Source of the DNA: Sclerurus mexicanus
Lineage: Eukaryota; Chordata; Aves; Passeriformes; Furnariidae
Assembly: GCA_013396755.1 (NCBI GenBank)
Contig: VWZF01003861.1
Span: 695,451 to 759,450 of the forward strand
Reading direction: 5' to 3'
DNA length: 64,000 nucleotides
The position numbers and the translations under genes were made by a program. The notes beneath the pieces are model-generated. The model saw only the letters and a list, made by a program, of their open reading frames with translations, did no database searches and was not told the DNA's origin. Positions 35,811-48,850 of this stretch are shown piece after piece (position 1 is the first letter of the stretch; each line of letters begins with the position of its first letter).

Positions 35811-38800
35811 TGATTACTATGCTTGGTCTTTTCTGGAGCTCCATTATAAATCTCCTTGGGAGATTCCACCTGCCTGTGAGCTTCACCTGGACGTCCAGCT
35901 CACAGAAACACGACAGCTTTCAGTTGTTCCAGCCTGGATACTTGGATGTCTCCAGTGTTCATGGGTTTGCAGTTTCATGCTCTCAGCACTTCATGGTCTT
36001 TTAATTTTTCCTATGTAATAGGAAATAGTTCTGTGCAGTGGCAGCTGGGAATCCCCATTCTAGTTCTATCTCAGCCCAAGGCAGGTGGCAAAACTGCTCG
36101 GTCTGTGCAGAAAAAGAGATGGTCCCTCAGAGATCAAAGGAGAAGAGACACCTAATCTAACTCTGGCTCCCCTGGAGAAGCCTCTGTCTCTGTTCATTAG
36201 AGAGCCCAGGGAAAATGATCCATGTTTGAACCCTGATGTTTCGAATTTGAAAAGTTCTGGAATGAGAACGGTTTCTTCTTTTTTAATTAGGAAACCTTAT
36301 AAAAGTCTTAATTATTTAATCCAATGTCACAAATTACCATAAAGCTGTCCCCCTTTTTTTTTTTGTAAATGAAAACATGTATAAAAATTTAAGCTGGTTA
36401 TGATTTATTTTTCCTCTCTCTTTTTAAATTTTTTTTTGGCATTATATTCTTCTGAATTTCATATCAAACAGCCTTAAATTATTACTTGTCATACATATGT
36501 AGCATGACAATAATAGTATAAACAGGACTTCTTAAAAGAACCTTGGGAAGCAGGAAGGCTGATTCTGTTTCCAATAACATGTATAATAACCCTTCTGTAA
36601 ACTTTCAACTAAAGATATAATAAGATTAACTGTGAAAAATACAGATTTTTTCTGAAAAGTCCAAATTATGTCCCTGTATTTATCCTCTCTTTGACCTGCA
36701 GTTCCAGCTCTTGAGTTGCAGTCCATGAGCTCTGCCATCTGAGATACCTGCCAGGCTCAGTGATTGATGGACTCCTGCATAAAACTGGGAGAAAAACGTG
36801 TTCTACTTCCAAGACAAACACATTCTCACTTGGAGAAGACGCACAAAAGAGGAGTTTTCAGCTTTCAGAAGCTCGCTCAGGTCAGGTCAGGGAGTGGCAG
36901 AGAAAAAGGAACACACCTGTGTTTTCAGAGATAGAATAATTTTTATTTAAAAAAAAATATTTTCAAAGGGAGAAATCAGCAAGAGGCAGAAATGTGACCT
37001 AGACCATTTCAGCCCACAATGGTTAATTTTGCAAAGCTCTGAGCTATGAAATTTGGGTCTTTGTAAGTCAAAATATGAGGCAGCTGTAATCGTGAACACT
37101 GTGACTATCTCCCCCCCGTCACAATAGTACAAATGTAAAAGAGATTCTCCTCGTCCTAAGGGTGAATCCTCAAGGTGGGCAAAGGTTTCAAAATACTGAA
37201 CTGAAAATAGCACCATTCCTCTAAGTTGTTTGAACTGCTGGAAAAGCTCAGGTTGTAAGACAAGGATAAAGCCCCTCCCTACACTCACAGAGTCACACAG
37301 GTACAATCATTTCTTTGAAATAAATAGGGGGAAAAAAGGGAAAAATAAAAAGAAAACCACAGCTATGATGCTATTTGCTTAGCTGGTTTTATGTTGGCAG
37401 TGACTCTTTGGCTTAAGCCCTATGGGTGCCAAGCTGAACAAACCCAATGTTTACCACACTCTTAATAGAAATGTTTTTTTTATAAAGGGTTCTTTTTTTG
37501 GCATTTCACTTTCAAAGTTTTTTCCTTGGGTCCTAGCTAGGGAAACCTGCCAGCAGGTACTATGCTGTCTCTTTTCCCAAATGGTTTCTCCTTTCATTTG
37601 AGGAATAATACGAGGGCTGCACAGACTGCATGACTGTTGGAGGCCTGGGGTTTGCAGCTGGCATTTGCTTTACTTTTCTCAGCAATTATTTTTCCACGTA
37701 AGGAAGAAACCTGTTATTTTGCTTACAGAAAGCATAAAAGCAAGCAAATGAAAAGGAATGCAATTAAAAACCTGAAAAGACAAACAGAACGAACACCAAA
37801 GGCGTAAGTGGAGTCATAAAGCAAGAAAGAGCCGAGATATTTAGAACAAGAGAAGTTACACTCACGGCAAACCCTTTGGCTGCAAGAGGAAGGATGAAAT
37901 CACAAAGGTGAAATCCACACCTGATTTCAACTGTGCACTTTTGAGCACCAGCCACGACAAACAATCTGCATTCCCAGCATCTGCCTGTGTTGAAATTATT
38001 CCCTTTTAGGAGTTCCTTCTATATCCACAGTTATCAAGGGGTCACCCTAAATATTTGAGGGTAAGAGAAAAAACTAGTCATTAGGTAGCCGAGTTGAACT
38101 GACTCTTGGCTTGAATAAAACCACATGAATGACGGGGCATTTTTTTACTTTCTTGCCATAATTAAATACATGAGTCCTGGGATCCACGAACATGGTTTTC
38201 ATGCTCTTGAATAAGGGATTTGCCTCTGGTTGGAAAGACTAAGCCCAAGTGCTGGACTTCCTGCGACCCTTTCTTTCCCCACCCGTGTCCCTCTCATCAC
38301 ACAGCAGCTCAGCAGCTGCTCTTCTCAGCAGAACTTTTCACAGGAGGCAACATCAAGGCTTCTTCCAGGTTTCCCTCTAACATCTCCAGAGCTGGCCAAG
38401 GTTTGCCAAACAGCTCCCTCCTTCCAGAGATCCTTGAGCACCACCAGCAGCTCTCTTAGGATGGGGGAGTGTGCTTAGACCCTTGCTCAAGTTTTGCTCC
38501 ATGCCCTGAGGTGAAGAAACACAGGGATGGTGCCACCAACGTGCCTCCAATTCTTCTGCCCATCTTCCTCCACAACAGCCTCTTTGCGAGCGGTTGTTGG
38601 TGCACTCCTCCTCAGCCTGGCCCATTCTTTGGGTGGGATCTCTCATCAAGGCCGTGGTGGGGCAGGAGGTTGCTCAAAGCCATAGGATTCTCTCTTCTTG
38701 CCCACATCATTTAACACGCAGGAAAGAACTTCCAGAGGTCTCACTCTTGGGGTTGCACTTGGATGGGGTGAGATGATGAAGGAACAGGCTGTGCCACTGA

Positions 38801-41800
38801 GATTTAACTATTTTTTCATCTCTCTTTTTCTTTTTTAACCTGACACTGCATCTTGATCTGTCAGGAGAGGTATAATTAATGTGTCAGGAGAGTTCTGCTG
38901 ATGTGAAAATATTAGTTAGAATTTTAGATATTTTGTCCCATTTACATGACCAGCCTGATGTAACAATTGGTAAGTGTCTTCTCAGAGGTTTTGTGGTTGA
39001 AAATACTAAACCAGCAGCAATTATGCCATAAATAAGTCGTGTTAGCACTTGAACCCTCTTCCAAATACAAGAACTACAGTAGCAATCTGTGTTTTGGAGA
39101 CCAAACACAGGGATCCAAAGGTGATTGATTGCACAGTCAGATCTGAGTATCATGATAGTGTGCAACATGAGGCAAGAATAGGAAATATCTAGGCTAGGAT
39201 GGTAAATATAACAATTCTGGAGAAAAAGAGTCCACTTTCTCAGTTCCTGTCCAAAAAGGGCGATAGATCTATGGCAGGGAACATTCCCAGAGATGTTTAT
39301 CCCTGAGAAACCACACCTCTGCTCCGAAGACAGGGCGCAGCAGAATTCATGTTATTTCAAAATCCATAATGCAGACACAGCTCAGGCACAACAATCAATC
39401 CCATTGACTTCAGTGATGGGGGAAAGGAAGGGCTGGAAATGGAGATCAATGACCTTATGGTGTATCACTCAGGGTCAAGGGCTCACTCTTGAACCCAAAG
39501 CTGTCTTTCTGTGCTGATGGAGTGGAAATGCTGAGAAATGACTTTGTTCAGTCTTCTCCTGGCCTGTTGAACACCCACAAAAGCACAAGAGTCACCATGA
39601 CTGATGGGCCAGCTCAGATGCCAAGAGACTTGTTCCCTGACATGTCACATAAAGACACTTGAGAGGAGGGCTCAGTTTAGCAGCACAAATGTGACTGTAT
39701 TTACACATCAGCACAAGCCTCTTGGGATGAGAATAATCCTCTCACTTGCTCTGCCGATCTCACAGGTGTCCACACTCTGCAAAAAAGCCACTGCTTTCCT
39801 GAAACTCTCACGGTGCTTTGGAGATCAGTAATGCTTCTGGCAGGGCACAAGGGATCAAAGCTATCGAAACCTGTCCTTTATGCTCAGACTCTTAGGATGT
39901 ATTTTCATTGCACTGGGCAAAATGAGTGATAAAATGCTCACCAAGGGATTCTGCCCATGGAAAAAGCTGCCTGGAGTCAAGTGTGCATACTGGATGTGTC
40001 TCGATGTTGCCCAGCTGTTTAAGCATCACCTGACAGTAAACATTCTGCTTTGGCTGCTGACACAAAGGACTCCAGTGTCATCTGCATTGCCTTAAAGGCA
40101 GGTGTCCTCAGATACTGCATTCAAGCAATGGAGGTCTTTCAAAGGTCTGGCCTCACATCTCCACCCCCTTTAACAGTCCTGTCTCTAGTTTTTCTTGCCC
40201 TTGTTTGAGCAAAGAACTTGAACTGTTGAGGCAGTTCACATGTGGAGCCTGCAAAGAGATGTCATGGCTTAGGACTGAACCCCAGACTTCTCCTACACTC
40301 AAACCGTGAGCATCGTGGAACATCCTAAAAATTCTGCCTTTTTAGAGAACTGGGAAAGGGTTGGAGTCACTTCACGGGTATGAAAAATTCCCTTCCCTTC
40401 CNCTCAGGCAATCCCTCCCTCTCAGCTCATTTTTAATCTGTCCTTTTTCTATCTTCCTATGCAGCCATTCATGAAGAGGAATTTTCATTCAGGAGTTTTC
40501 ATTTATTCCTCTCTGCCTTGTAGAGTCACCACATGAGAAACCAGAGAAAGCCCCTGAAATGTCTTATTTAGTCCTTTGGATAGCACCAGAAATTCCACAG
40601 ATTTCTCCTCTACTTGGCCAGCTGATGTGAATGTAGCTGCAAGATAATTCCTACAGTCATAAAATGTCAAGAGAAGGCATAAATCTCTGAGAGAAACAAA
40701 ATCCAGCATGTAGTAACTCCTTTAAGTGACTAAGCAGTCTCACTATTCCCTCATTTCAAAGTTTAATGCTCTAAGGGTTTGTCTATCAGGATAAGCTTCC
40801 AAGTGAAATAATAGCTAGTCTATCCAGTAATAATTGTTACAGTATTTTATAAACTGCTGAGGTTTTTAGCAGTTTTCACATAAACTGGGGATAGTGGATG
40901 ACGACACACCGTGTCAGGAGGTCTAGAAAATGTTGCAAAGCAGATTCATTTGTGGGATCCTGGAAATGTTCTGAGTTCAAGATTTGCAAAGGGTTTTCTA
41001 TGAGTGTATTAGACCAACAGAAAAAAGTCATATAAAAGCCAGAAGGTTCATATAAATTATCTGTCCAGGTTGTCTGCATGGATAAGAGGGTGAGGCATCT
41101 CCAGAAGGTGATTTTTGGCTGCTCTGGCTGCTAAATTTCTGTCTGAAAATATTAGTAATGGTCTATTGATTTTACAGGGCATTTTTAAAAGCAAATCTGT
41201 ATAAATGCTTAACCTTTAGACATGTGAGTCTTTGGGTTTCAGGGCAAAATTCCTGGTGGATGTCTGTAATTCATGACATTTGGAGAATTCTGACACTCAG
41301 TATCTCAGTGTGAGAAAGTGTCGCATTCTAGTTCAGGTCAGTACAATTGTATTTTAGTTTTTAATCCTCAGAGAAGAGGCACAGCCAGTCATGCAGACAG
41401 TTCTTTTTCTTTTTTTTTCTAATAACCCTCTTATGAACAGATACCACATGCAGTGGTGAAACACTCCAGCCTATTTTTATCTGCTGTGAGTTGAAAGAAC
41501 ATCAGGTGAATGGTTTCAGGACTGGAGGTGTACAACTGTCATTGGCTAAAGGACATTCCTCATGGCAATCGTCCAGGACTGCCCCTGGAAGCCTGGATTG
41601 CTTGGCAAGAGGCACAGACTGCCCACAGCGCACATAGAGAAACCAAACTAACATTGTGGCATTTCAGAATGCCAAAAATAGTAAAAATGCATTGGAAAAT
41701 ACAGAATTCCAGGCAAAGGTGGTCTGGTGCCTTTTTTGAAACTGTTCAAGTCAGTGCAGGCATTTTCTTGAGTAGAAGCAAATGAAGATTTGGACCCACA

Positions 41801-42918
41801 CGACACTCAGAGCTCTCAGAGTTATTCCTGTCTATGCACAAGCTGAACTTTATTAAGTGTCCAGTAGAAATCCTTGGGAATTTCTTGTGGAATGGCATTA
41901 CCTAAACAATAAGTCTATGCTAATTAGGTCTAATAAAGCATATTAAATAAACTATTATTCGGTTAGAGGGATATAAAAGCAGAAAAATAGCAAATTCAAG
42001 GTTAAAGAGAAAGGCAGGTTTCAGATGATTGAAGGTGAGGGTGACATCATCTCTGCTGATTTTCAGTGGGACATGAATTTGGGGTTGGGCCAGACAACTG
42101 AAATAGTCACCTTTGTGGAAGAAATGTTTCTGTGTGTGATGGAGTAACTGGGAAATCTCATCCACTACCTACTTTTCTTTTGAATAGTTACTCTTATGAA
42201 ATGCACATTAGCACAAAAATACATTCATTTCTCCTGATATTACGATATTGAAAAGATTCCCATAACAATCCATCGTAGTCTAAAAAAAAGGAAGTTAATA
42301 CATTTTAGAACTTAACCCAAAATATGTATAGTGTCCAATAACATGCACACTGCTCAGAAAGAGAATGTAATTAATATTTAATCACTGGAACTTGCTATCA
42401 ATTATTAAACATGAATCCATTTCCACTTCTGAGGCATTTAAGGGCCAACTTACACCAGAAACTAAAAAATACTAAATATTTCTGGAAGCCACTGTCTGCA
42501 CAAACTAATATCTCCAGAGTGACTCATTCTGACATAGTTAGCCCATAAAATACCAGCAAGCAAACAGTTCCCAAAAATATATTTATATCCCCAGGAATCA
42601 AAGTTTAGTCTTTAAACTCCCCATGAACCACAACACGTGTCTTGTAAAAGCAGATGGGTTGACCATTGCAAACTCTTTCACAAGAGAAGATGGAAGATTT
42701 CTTGCAAAATTTATTTCCCCATTAATTTTAGAAATTTGTCTTGTCCTAAATGAATCTTGGAGCCAGATTCCCATAAAATATTTCAAGGCACATGTGATTC
42801 AGTTGAAGGAATCAGCCAGCGAAGCCCAGGAAAAGCAGGATCTGTTCCTCAGCACTGCTTTTGGGTTTCCAAGGACGAGTTATCCTCCTTCTTGCTGTGC
42901 AATGCACAGTGCAGTGTT
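35811..42918. other. Non-coding stretch of 7.1 kb, repeat-poor
   Basis: This is the longest stretch in the window with no interspersed repeat that I can recognise. It includes T-rich runs at 36.35-36.43 kb, a single N at 40,402, and an 11-base direct repeat TGTCAGGAGAG at 38,859 and 38,882. Frames up to 119 codons lack domains. Insertion scarcity could mean constraint or simply older repeats too worn to see by eye. Confidence 0.55.
40402..40402. other. Ambiguous base (N)
   Basis: A single N inside a short pyrimidine tract (CCCTTCCCTTCC, N, CTC). A low-quality call at a small CCCTT repeat is the simplest reading. No duplication flanks it, unlike the N at 19,244. Confidence 0.97.
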
Positions 42919-43270
42919 ACACAGAATCCCAGAAGGGTTTGGGATGGAAGGGATCTTAAAGATCATCCCATTCCAACCCCTGCCACGGGCAGGGACACCT
43001 TCCACCAGTCCAGGTTGCTCCAACCTGGCCTTGGACACTCCCAGGGATCCAGGGGCAGCCACAGCTTCTCTGGGCACCCTGTGCCAGGGCCTGCCCACCC
43101 TCCCGGCCAAGAATTCCTTCCCAATACCCCATCTAACCCTGCTATCCCATCTAATCCCATCTAACATGTCCCAAGTCCCTCTCCAGCTCTCCTTCAGGCT
43201 CTGCAAGGGGCTCTCAGGTGTCCCTGGAGCCTTCTCTTCTCCAGGTGAGCACCCCCAGCTCTCCCAGACT
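42919..43270 (-). mobile_element. CR1 LINE 3' end, antisense, well preserved
   Basis: It begins 'ACAGAATCCCAGAAGGGTTT', then 'TCCCATTCCAACCCCTGCCA', 'CAGGGACACCTTCCACCAGT', 'GGGCACCCTGTGCCAGGGCC' and 'CCCTCTCCAGCTCTCCTTCA', and continues to 'CTTCTCTTCTCCAGGTGAGC'. The element runs from its 3' end back to the end of its coding region. At 43,128-43,164 a CCCATCTAA unit occurs three times and replaces the usual 'CCCCTTGTCCTG' section. The 236-codon plus-strand frame (42,623-43,333), the longest in the window, passes through this antisense repeat and is not a gene. Confidence 0.96.
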
Positions 43271-44002
43271 CTGTATCAGTTTATATCTCATTTCTGTCCT
43301 CATTTCTGTATTCTTACAAGAAGTAACACCTGACCACTGGGATTCAACTTGAAATTCCTCAGCAGCTGGTCATTCCTCTTTATATTTCTCCCTGTAGGAT
43401 TGGCAGCCAGAGGGCAGTGTGGAAACAACCTCTTGATTTCAAATTTAGGTAAAATCCCCTTCTCCAGCCCCAGTATTCTCCTCCCAGATCCTCCCTGAGG
43501 GGAGACGGGAGATGATGGGCAGACCATCCCATGTCAGAGTTGTGCCTGATGAAACACACGCTACTCTCTAAATTCATTATTATTTATAATGATTTGACCT
43601 CTGTTGAGCGTAAAGGCAGACCCAGGGTGGTTATTTCAGTAAACACCCACACCACAGATGTTATATATAGGCAGGAGTATCTGCAGCTCCCAAATCCCTT
43701 CCAAATTATTGCAGCATTTTTATTCTCAGCCATTAATCTGTCCTGTCTGCAGAGGAGAGAAGGAACAGTCTTATTTTATCCTTTGTTGTGAAACAAACAA
43801 AATATAAATAAAGCCATGGAATAGCGACTGGAGTTCATCCAAAATGAAACACTCGGCTTCAAATGCAATGTTTAAAAGGCACCATTTAACCCTTCTCATT
43901 AAAGATGTGTTTTGAAATAAATGAAGGCTTCAAAACCAAAGAGAATTGTTTTGCTCCCCAAAATGCCAGAATTAATTTATATCTATTTCATATATCCTTA
44001 GC

Positions 44003-44018
44003 TTTTTTTTTTTTTTTT
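44003..44018. repeat. Poly-T run (16)
   Basis: Sixteen uninterrupted T. Confidence 0.95.
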
Positions 44019-45645
44019 AGACAGTTAGGAAAATTCCTCCTTCTCTACATTGCCCAATAAGTTTCCAAATTATAGAAAAAAGCTGAAATTAAATCAGAAG
44101 TTAGGGAAGCAAAGGCCCTCTGACAGGAATGACACTGCAGGTGCAGATTCCAAGGTCTGGGAGAACAAAGGATTGATGTACCCAAAGTCAAACTGACCGA
44201 GATGAGGGTGAGTTGGATGATTAACGAGACTGATACTGCCAAATAAAAACACCAAGTGTTGCTCTCAATCGGAAGGTGCCGAGCACAGAGGCAAAAGTTG
44301 ACAAGTTTTCAAGAAAATGAGGTTTTGATGCAACTTCTCTAAGAATATTGTGGTCCCAAACCACAAAGAAAATAGTGGAAATATTCTAAATCCTTCCCCA
44401 GCATCTGTTTGATCACCTATTTAATTATCTGCATAAGGAAATCCCCACCCTCTGGTTTTAGAGGCTGCATAAATGCAAAAATGATGTCTCAGCTCTCCAA
44501 GCTGTGTCATGTACACATATTCCAGCAATTCCAGTGACAATAATCAGGGAGAAGGGAATATCCATATGCTAAAACTAATTAAAGCCAAGAGAAACAAAAC
44601 CCCAAGGAATTGCAGCAGTCCCCGTTTGGCATTTTTATCCACAACATAATTTTTCTGGAGACATTTCTGGATGAAAAGGAAAACAGAATAAAATATATAC
44701 TGCAATTCAAGATTTGAAAGGAAATAAAGGAAGGAAATGCAGGACTCTGCATTTAGAAATGCTAATCAATACCTTCTATACAAAACAGTGTGAGAATAGA
44801 TGTGTTTGGGAATACAGTAGTGATGTAGAGGCCATGGATTGATTTTTCCCATAATTTCTTGCCCCCACATCCAATTTTATACAGCTGGATTAGGGTCCCT
44901 ATGACCATTCCACCAGCAGTGGAATTGTGGTCGGGCATCTCCTCTCCTGGAGCTTTTCCTCACATCTTTTAGCAGATCTGAGTGCTCTCTGAGCTGTTTC
45001 AATCCAGAAAAGATGATTCAGGGAAGACCAGCGTTTTGCTCTTCTCCTTCTTGCTCAGCTGGAAGAGGGAACAGCCAAATGCAGAGTCCCACCTGGGGGA
45101 AGGGCAGGATCACAGTGGCAAACACTCTGTCGGAATGGCTGTTCCAGACAGCTGCTTTAGGATAGGAGGATTTTAATCCTTGGATCTATTAAATATATTA
45201 AGTAGACATTCAGGAAAGAGAAATTAATATTACAGTAACGATCTCAGGTGTAGTTCAGGTGGGCAGGAGGTGCCTCCCACACAGAGAATCTTTCTCCCAA
45301 GACACGATTATCCCTTCCCACTTTATCCTTCTTCCTTGTGCTGAAGCAGAAGGAAAAAGAGAGGTATGGGAATGGTGGTACACAAAGGCAGCACGAACTA
45401 CACAGCATGATAATTTAAGTGTACAGAGCAGCACATTATCCTCTTGGCTGAGTAAAGGGGAATGTGTCTTTAAAACTTAATTAAATGAACTGCAAACATG
45501 TTTATAGCTAAAGAAACTGGTGCAGGCTGCCCTGCCCCTGGATTTAAATCCAAGATAAAATTATCAAGCACAATAGGAGCACTTATAGGCCTTGAGCACC
45601 AAAATCAGGGTGTTTCAACAGGACAGACCCGCAGTATTGACACAG

Positions 45646-45692
45646 AAAAAAAATAAAAAAGAAAGAGAAAAAAATGTCAATGGGAAAAAAAA
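45646..45692. repeat. A-rich low-complexity patch
   Basis: Runs of A broken by single T or G, with no SINE or LINE body attached on either side that I can recognise. Confidence 0.85.
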
Positions 45693-46486
45693 TCAAAGCT
45701 CTAAATACACTTGGAGATATCCCTTCTGCACATGGAGAAGTGTCCTTTCAAATTAAGGGAGAATGGCAAAGTATTACTGTTCTGGGAAATCACACTCATG
45801 TCCCATTTTCCGTGTCTAGAGCCCTGGGATTATGAGTCAATGTTAGTCAATGAAGTATAACTTTTGAAATCATGATGTGGCATCTTTTAAAGAGTATGTT
45901 CAAATCCTTCTTTTCAGTGAGATTCTCTTCCTCCTCCTCTTCACCCAGCCTTCTGTCTGACAGACTGCTGGGGAATGTCTTTATGTTATTTAGAACTGAA
46001 GCAACCTTGTTCTAACTGGAGTTCTTCTCTATTTATTAATGAAATATGTTATTTCTCTGCTGATCTGGTCTGATCTGGCTGTGGGACCTGAGCCAGGTAA
46101 AAAAAGAGTTTTGGAATAAAACCCCCTCCTGCCCTTGCCTTTGATGTTCATGACGAAGCACATCTCCAGCCCTTCCCAAAACAGCTGGCATGGGAATCAT
46201 GGTCATTGCCTCTGTGCCAGTTGTGAGAGGGAAATTCCAGCTTTCAGGATGGATTGTCTGTCACTGAAAGTCCTTTCCCATGATTTACAGAATGCATTGG
46301 ATGCACAGCATGGAAATGAAACATGGAACTTCCGTCAGCCTTCCCATTTCCCCCAGGAGCATCTAAAACTATCTGTGGCAAACCACTCTGATGTCCTTTC
46401 AATTCCTAGGAGAGGAATATTAGCCATTATACTCTACTTAAAACACTATTTTAAAGAATCATAGAAACTATAAGGCATTATAATAG

Positions 46487-46508
46487 TGTATATATATATA
46501 TATATATA
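46487..46508. repeat. (TA)n microsatellite
   Basis: About ten TA units after GTG. The flanks TAGTG and TAGTGG resemble each other. Confidence 0.93.
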
Positions 46509-47067
46509 GTGGCATGCACTTAAAATGCACACAATCATTGTGATTTTTTTAAGTAACCATAAGTTATCTCTCAGTTCCCCCAATTCCAAAATACATTTTG
46601 TGTAAAAGGAACACCTCCAGCTGCCAACAGATTGAATTTTATCTTACCATGCCTCAGCTGCTACAGAGCCAACATACACTTTGCTCTGCAACATTTGCAC
46701 AAGTCATAAGTGCTGTTATAGCAAACCAGCACAATAAATAGTTCCTCTGTTGAACTATTGGAGAATGATGAAGTTATCCAGCTAAAGCCTATAGAGTTCT
46801 GCAGCATTTCAAACAGATTAGCAATATTTTAACACCCAGAGTGCAGCCAGAGTATAGTTAGTCTATAATACACTACCTGTGACAGAACTGTGGGAGGAAA
46901 GCACGAGAATACGAACAGTTGAAATGCCTCTTTTAAAGCCAAATTAGAGCGTGTAATGTGTAGTCACTGGAGTGTGCAGAAAACTGCCTGATAAAATGTT
47001 CAGTTTCCAAAGAATTCCATGGGAAAATAGCAGGGACAATACGATGATCTGTGCCAGCAAAGACAGC

Positions 47068-47101
47068 TATCTATTTATTTGTCTATTTACTTATTTATTT
47101 G
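47068..47101. repeat. Degenerate (TTTA)n/(CTAT)n tract
   Basis: CTAT and TTTA units with substitutions. An eroded tetranucleotide microsatellite. Confidence 0.85.
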
Positions 47102-48762
47102 TATGGTTAGGGGCAAGCACGCTGTGCAGATATCTACAGAGAGGGGAGATGAAAATGAGCCTTTGTGAGGAAACTGGAGGTAGGACATAGTTCAGAAGAA
47201 CAGGCACATCCCCTTGTTCCCACCTGTTTGAACAGTTTTAAGAGGTCTGAGTTTTCACCATATAAAAAAAACACCTTTTTCTTTAGTTTGCTCATGTTTT
47301 TCAAAAGGTCTCCTGAGTAACTGCTTGATGGCCACTGCAGATTCTCAAGCAGTTTCCCTGAGGTCTCCAAACCTCTGTAACCACCTGTATAACTCTTGGA
47401 GGTGGGGACTCTTTGTATGCCTTAATTTTACTCTCCTTTCACACCTAATTTAGGACAATAATCCTCCTTGGCTTTCTCTCCCCAGCCAGCAGTTCAGGTT
47501 CTGAGAACTTTCTAGAGATGCTCACCTCTCAGCCCTGATTACAGAAAATACCTACAAACTGCTGTTTCATCCAGCACCTCCTGCAGTGCTGATCCCCACC
47601 CAAAAGGATGAAATAAGCACCACTAAATTATATCATTCCTACCCACAAATTGCCGTCTGACTCTTTGCAAAGGCATGTGAATTTATTGTCATGATAATGG
47701 CAAACTCCATGTAGTGCATAATATATCTTTGTTATTCATATCTGAAAAATATTGGCTGGCATACACAGTTTAGTAGCTATAGCAACACTGATAGATTTGA
47801 AAATAATGGCTCTTATTTGGTTAGTACAAAAAGGTCAAGGATTGAAGACTTGGAGCACAAACAGGAAGAGCCAATTTTGAGGATTAACTGCTGGAATTGG
47901 TGCTGTTAACATTCCCCATCCTGATAACATTCATCCCCGGACACATGGGAGCAATTAGGGTTTCAAAATAAAACTCCTCCTCTTGAGTAGCATAAAACTT
48001 CCAATTTCTATGAAATGTCCAATTTCCTCTTATTTTTCTCTCACCTTTTGAATGATCTCATTTTTCCTAAAATCACCATAATGACCTTAGAACTTTCCCA
48101 GAACTGACAGACTGTGGCATGACTGCACACATGGACAAATATTGACAGAGAACATGCACACAGAAACTTGCTCTGCCCCATTTGGTGCCTCCACCCTGAT
48201 TGTTTTTACCAATACATGTGGCAGGCTTTTTATCAGGGAAATAAATACCCTAATATTGCCTCATGCTGAGCAAACAGTGACTGAAAGCCCAGGGAAATGT
48301 CCCTGACTGGTTCAGTGGAGTCTGTCATATCAGTATCTCACCAGGATTTAAATCCAAAGTGCTAAGGAGGAGTGGAGAAGGACCTGCAGGAATATAAATA
48401 AGAAAGGCTGTTTTTTCCTATTAAATCAGCAACAATTTGCCATCAACAGTATTTTTCTGAAGGGCTCAGGGTGCTGAGTAGGGGCAGAAGAGGTCTGATG
48501 TTCAGGAGAACTTCAGCAGATGTCACAGAAAAAAGGGGCAAAGCCCTGGCACAGATAAACCAAGAGAAACAAGGTAGTGGCACTTGGCAAAGAAATGTGG
48601 GATGGGAAGGATGGGAATGCACCCCGTGCTCCAGCTGGACTCAGTCCCAGGGGGAAAGGTTTTCACCCAGCAGAAGGTGTGAACCCTTGAGAGCAAGAAT
48701 GGGAGAAATTCAGACTAACACGGGCAACATTAAGAGTTTCCCTGTCACCTTCTATGGGAAAT

Positions 48763-48850
48763 CTTAGAATCCCAGGATGGTTTGGGTTGGAGGGGACCTT
48801 AAACACCATCTAGTTCCAACGTGAACAGGGAGACCTTCCACTAAAGGGAA
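48763..48850 (-). mobile_element. CR1 LINE tail, antisense
   Basis: 'CTTAGAATCCCAGGATGGTT', 'TGGGTTGGAGGGGACCTTAA', 'ACACCATCTAGTTCCAACG' and 'CAGGGAGACCTTCCACTAAA'. About 90 bases of the 3' end remain. Confidence 0.93.

Larger units (their letters stand above)
43271..48762. other. Non-coding stretch of 5.5 kb, repeat-poor
   Basis: It contains a 16-base T-run, an A-rich patch, a (TA)n tract and a degenerate TTTA tract, listed separately. Frames are under 110 codons and lack domains. No interspersed repeat recognised. Confidence 0.55.

Noticed and set aside
38220..38780. GC-richer patch with several overlapping 60-94 codon frames as a possible exon
   Set aside because: The frames contradict each other on both strands and none has a domain. 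Composition alone does not support an exon.
42623..43333. Longest open frame in the window (236 codons, plus strand)
   Set aside because: Most of it runs antisense through a CR1 3' UTR, and the rest has no domain or coding pattern. Repeat-derived open frames of this size are common in CR1.
46455..46475. CR1 tail suggested by AAGAATCATAGAAAC
   Set aside because: The match is a single short motif without the TTGGAAGGGACC-type continuation.
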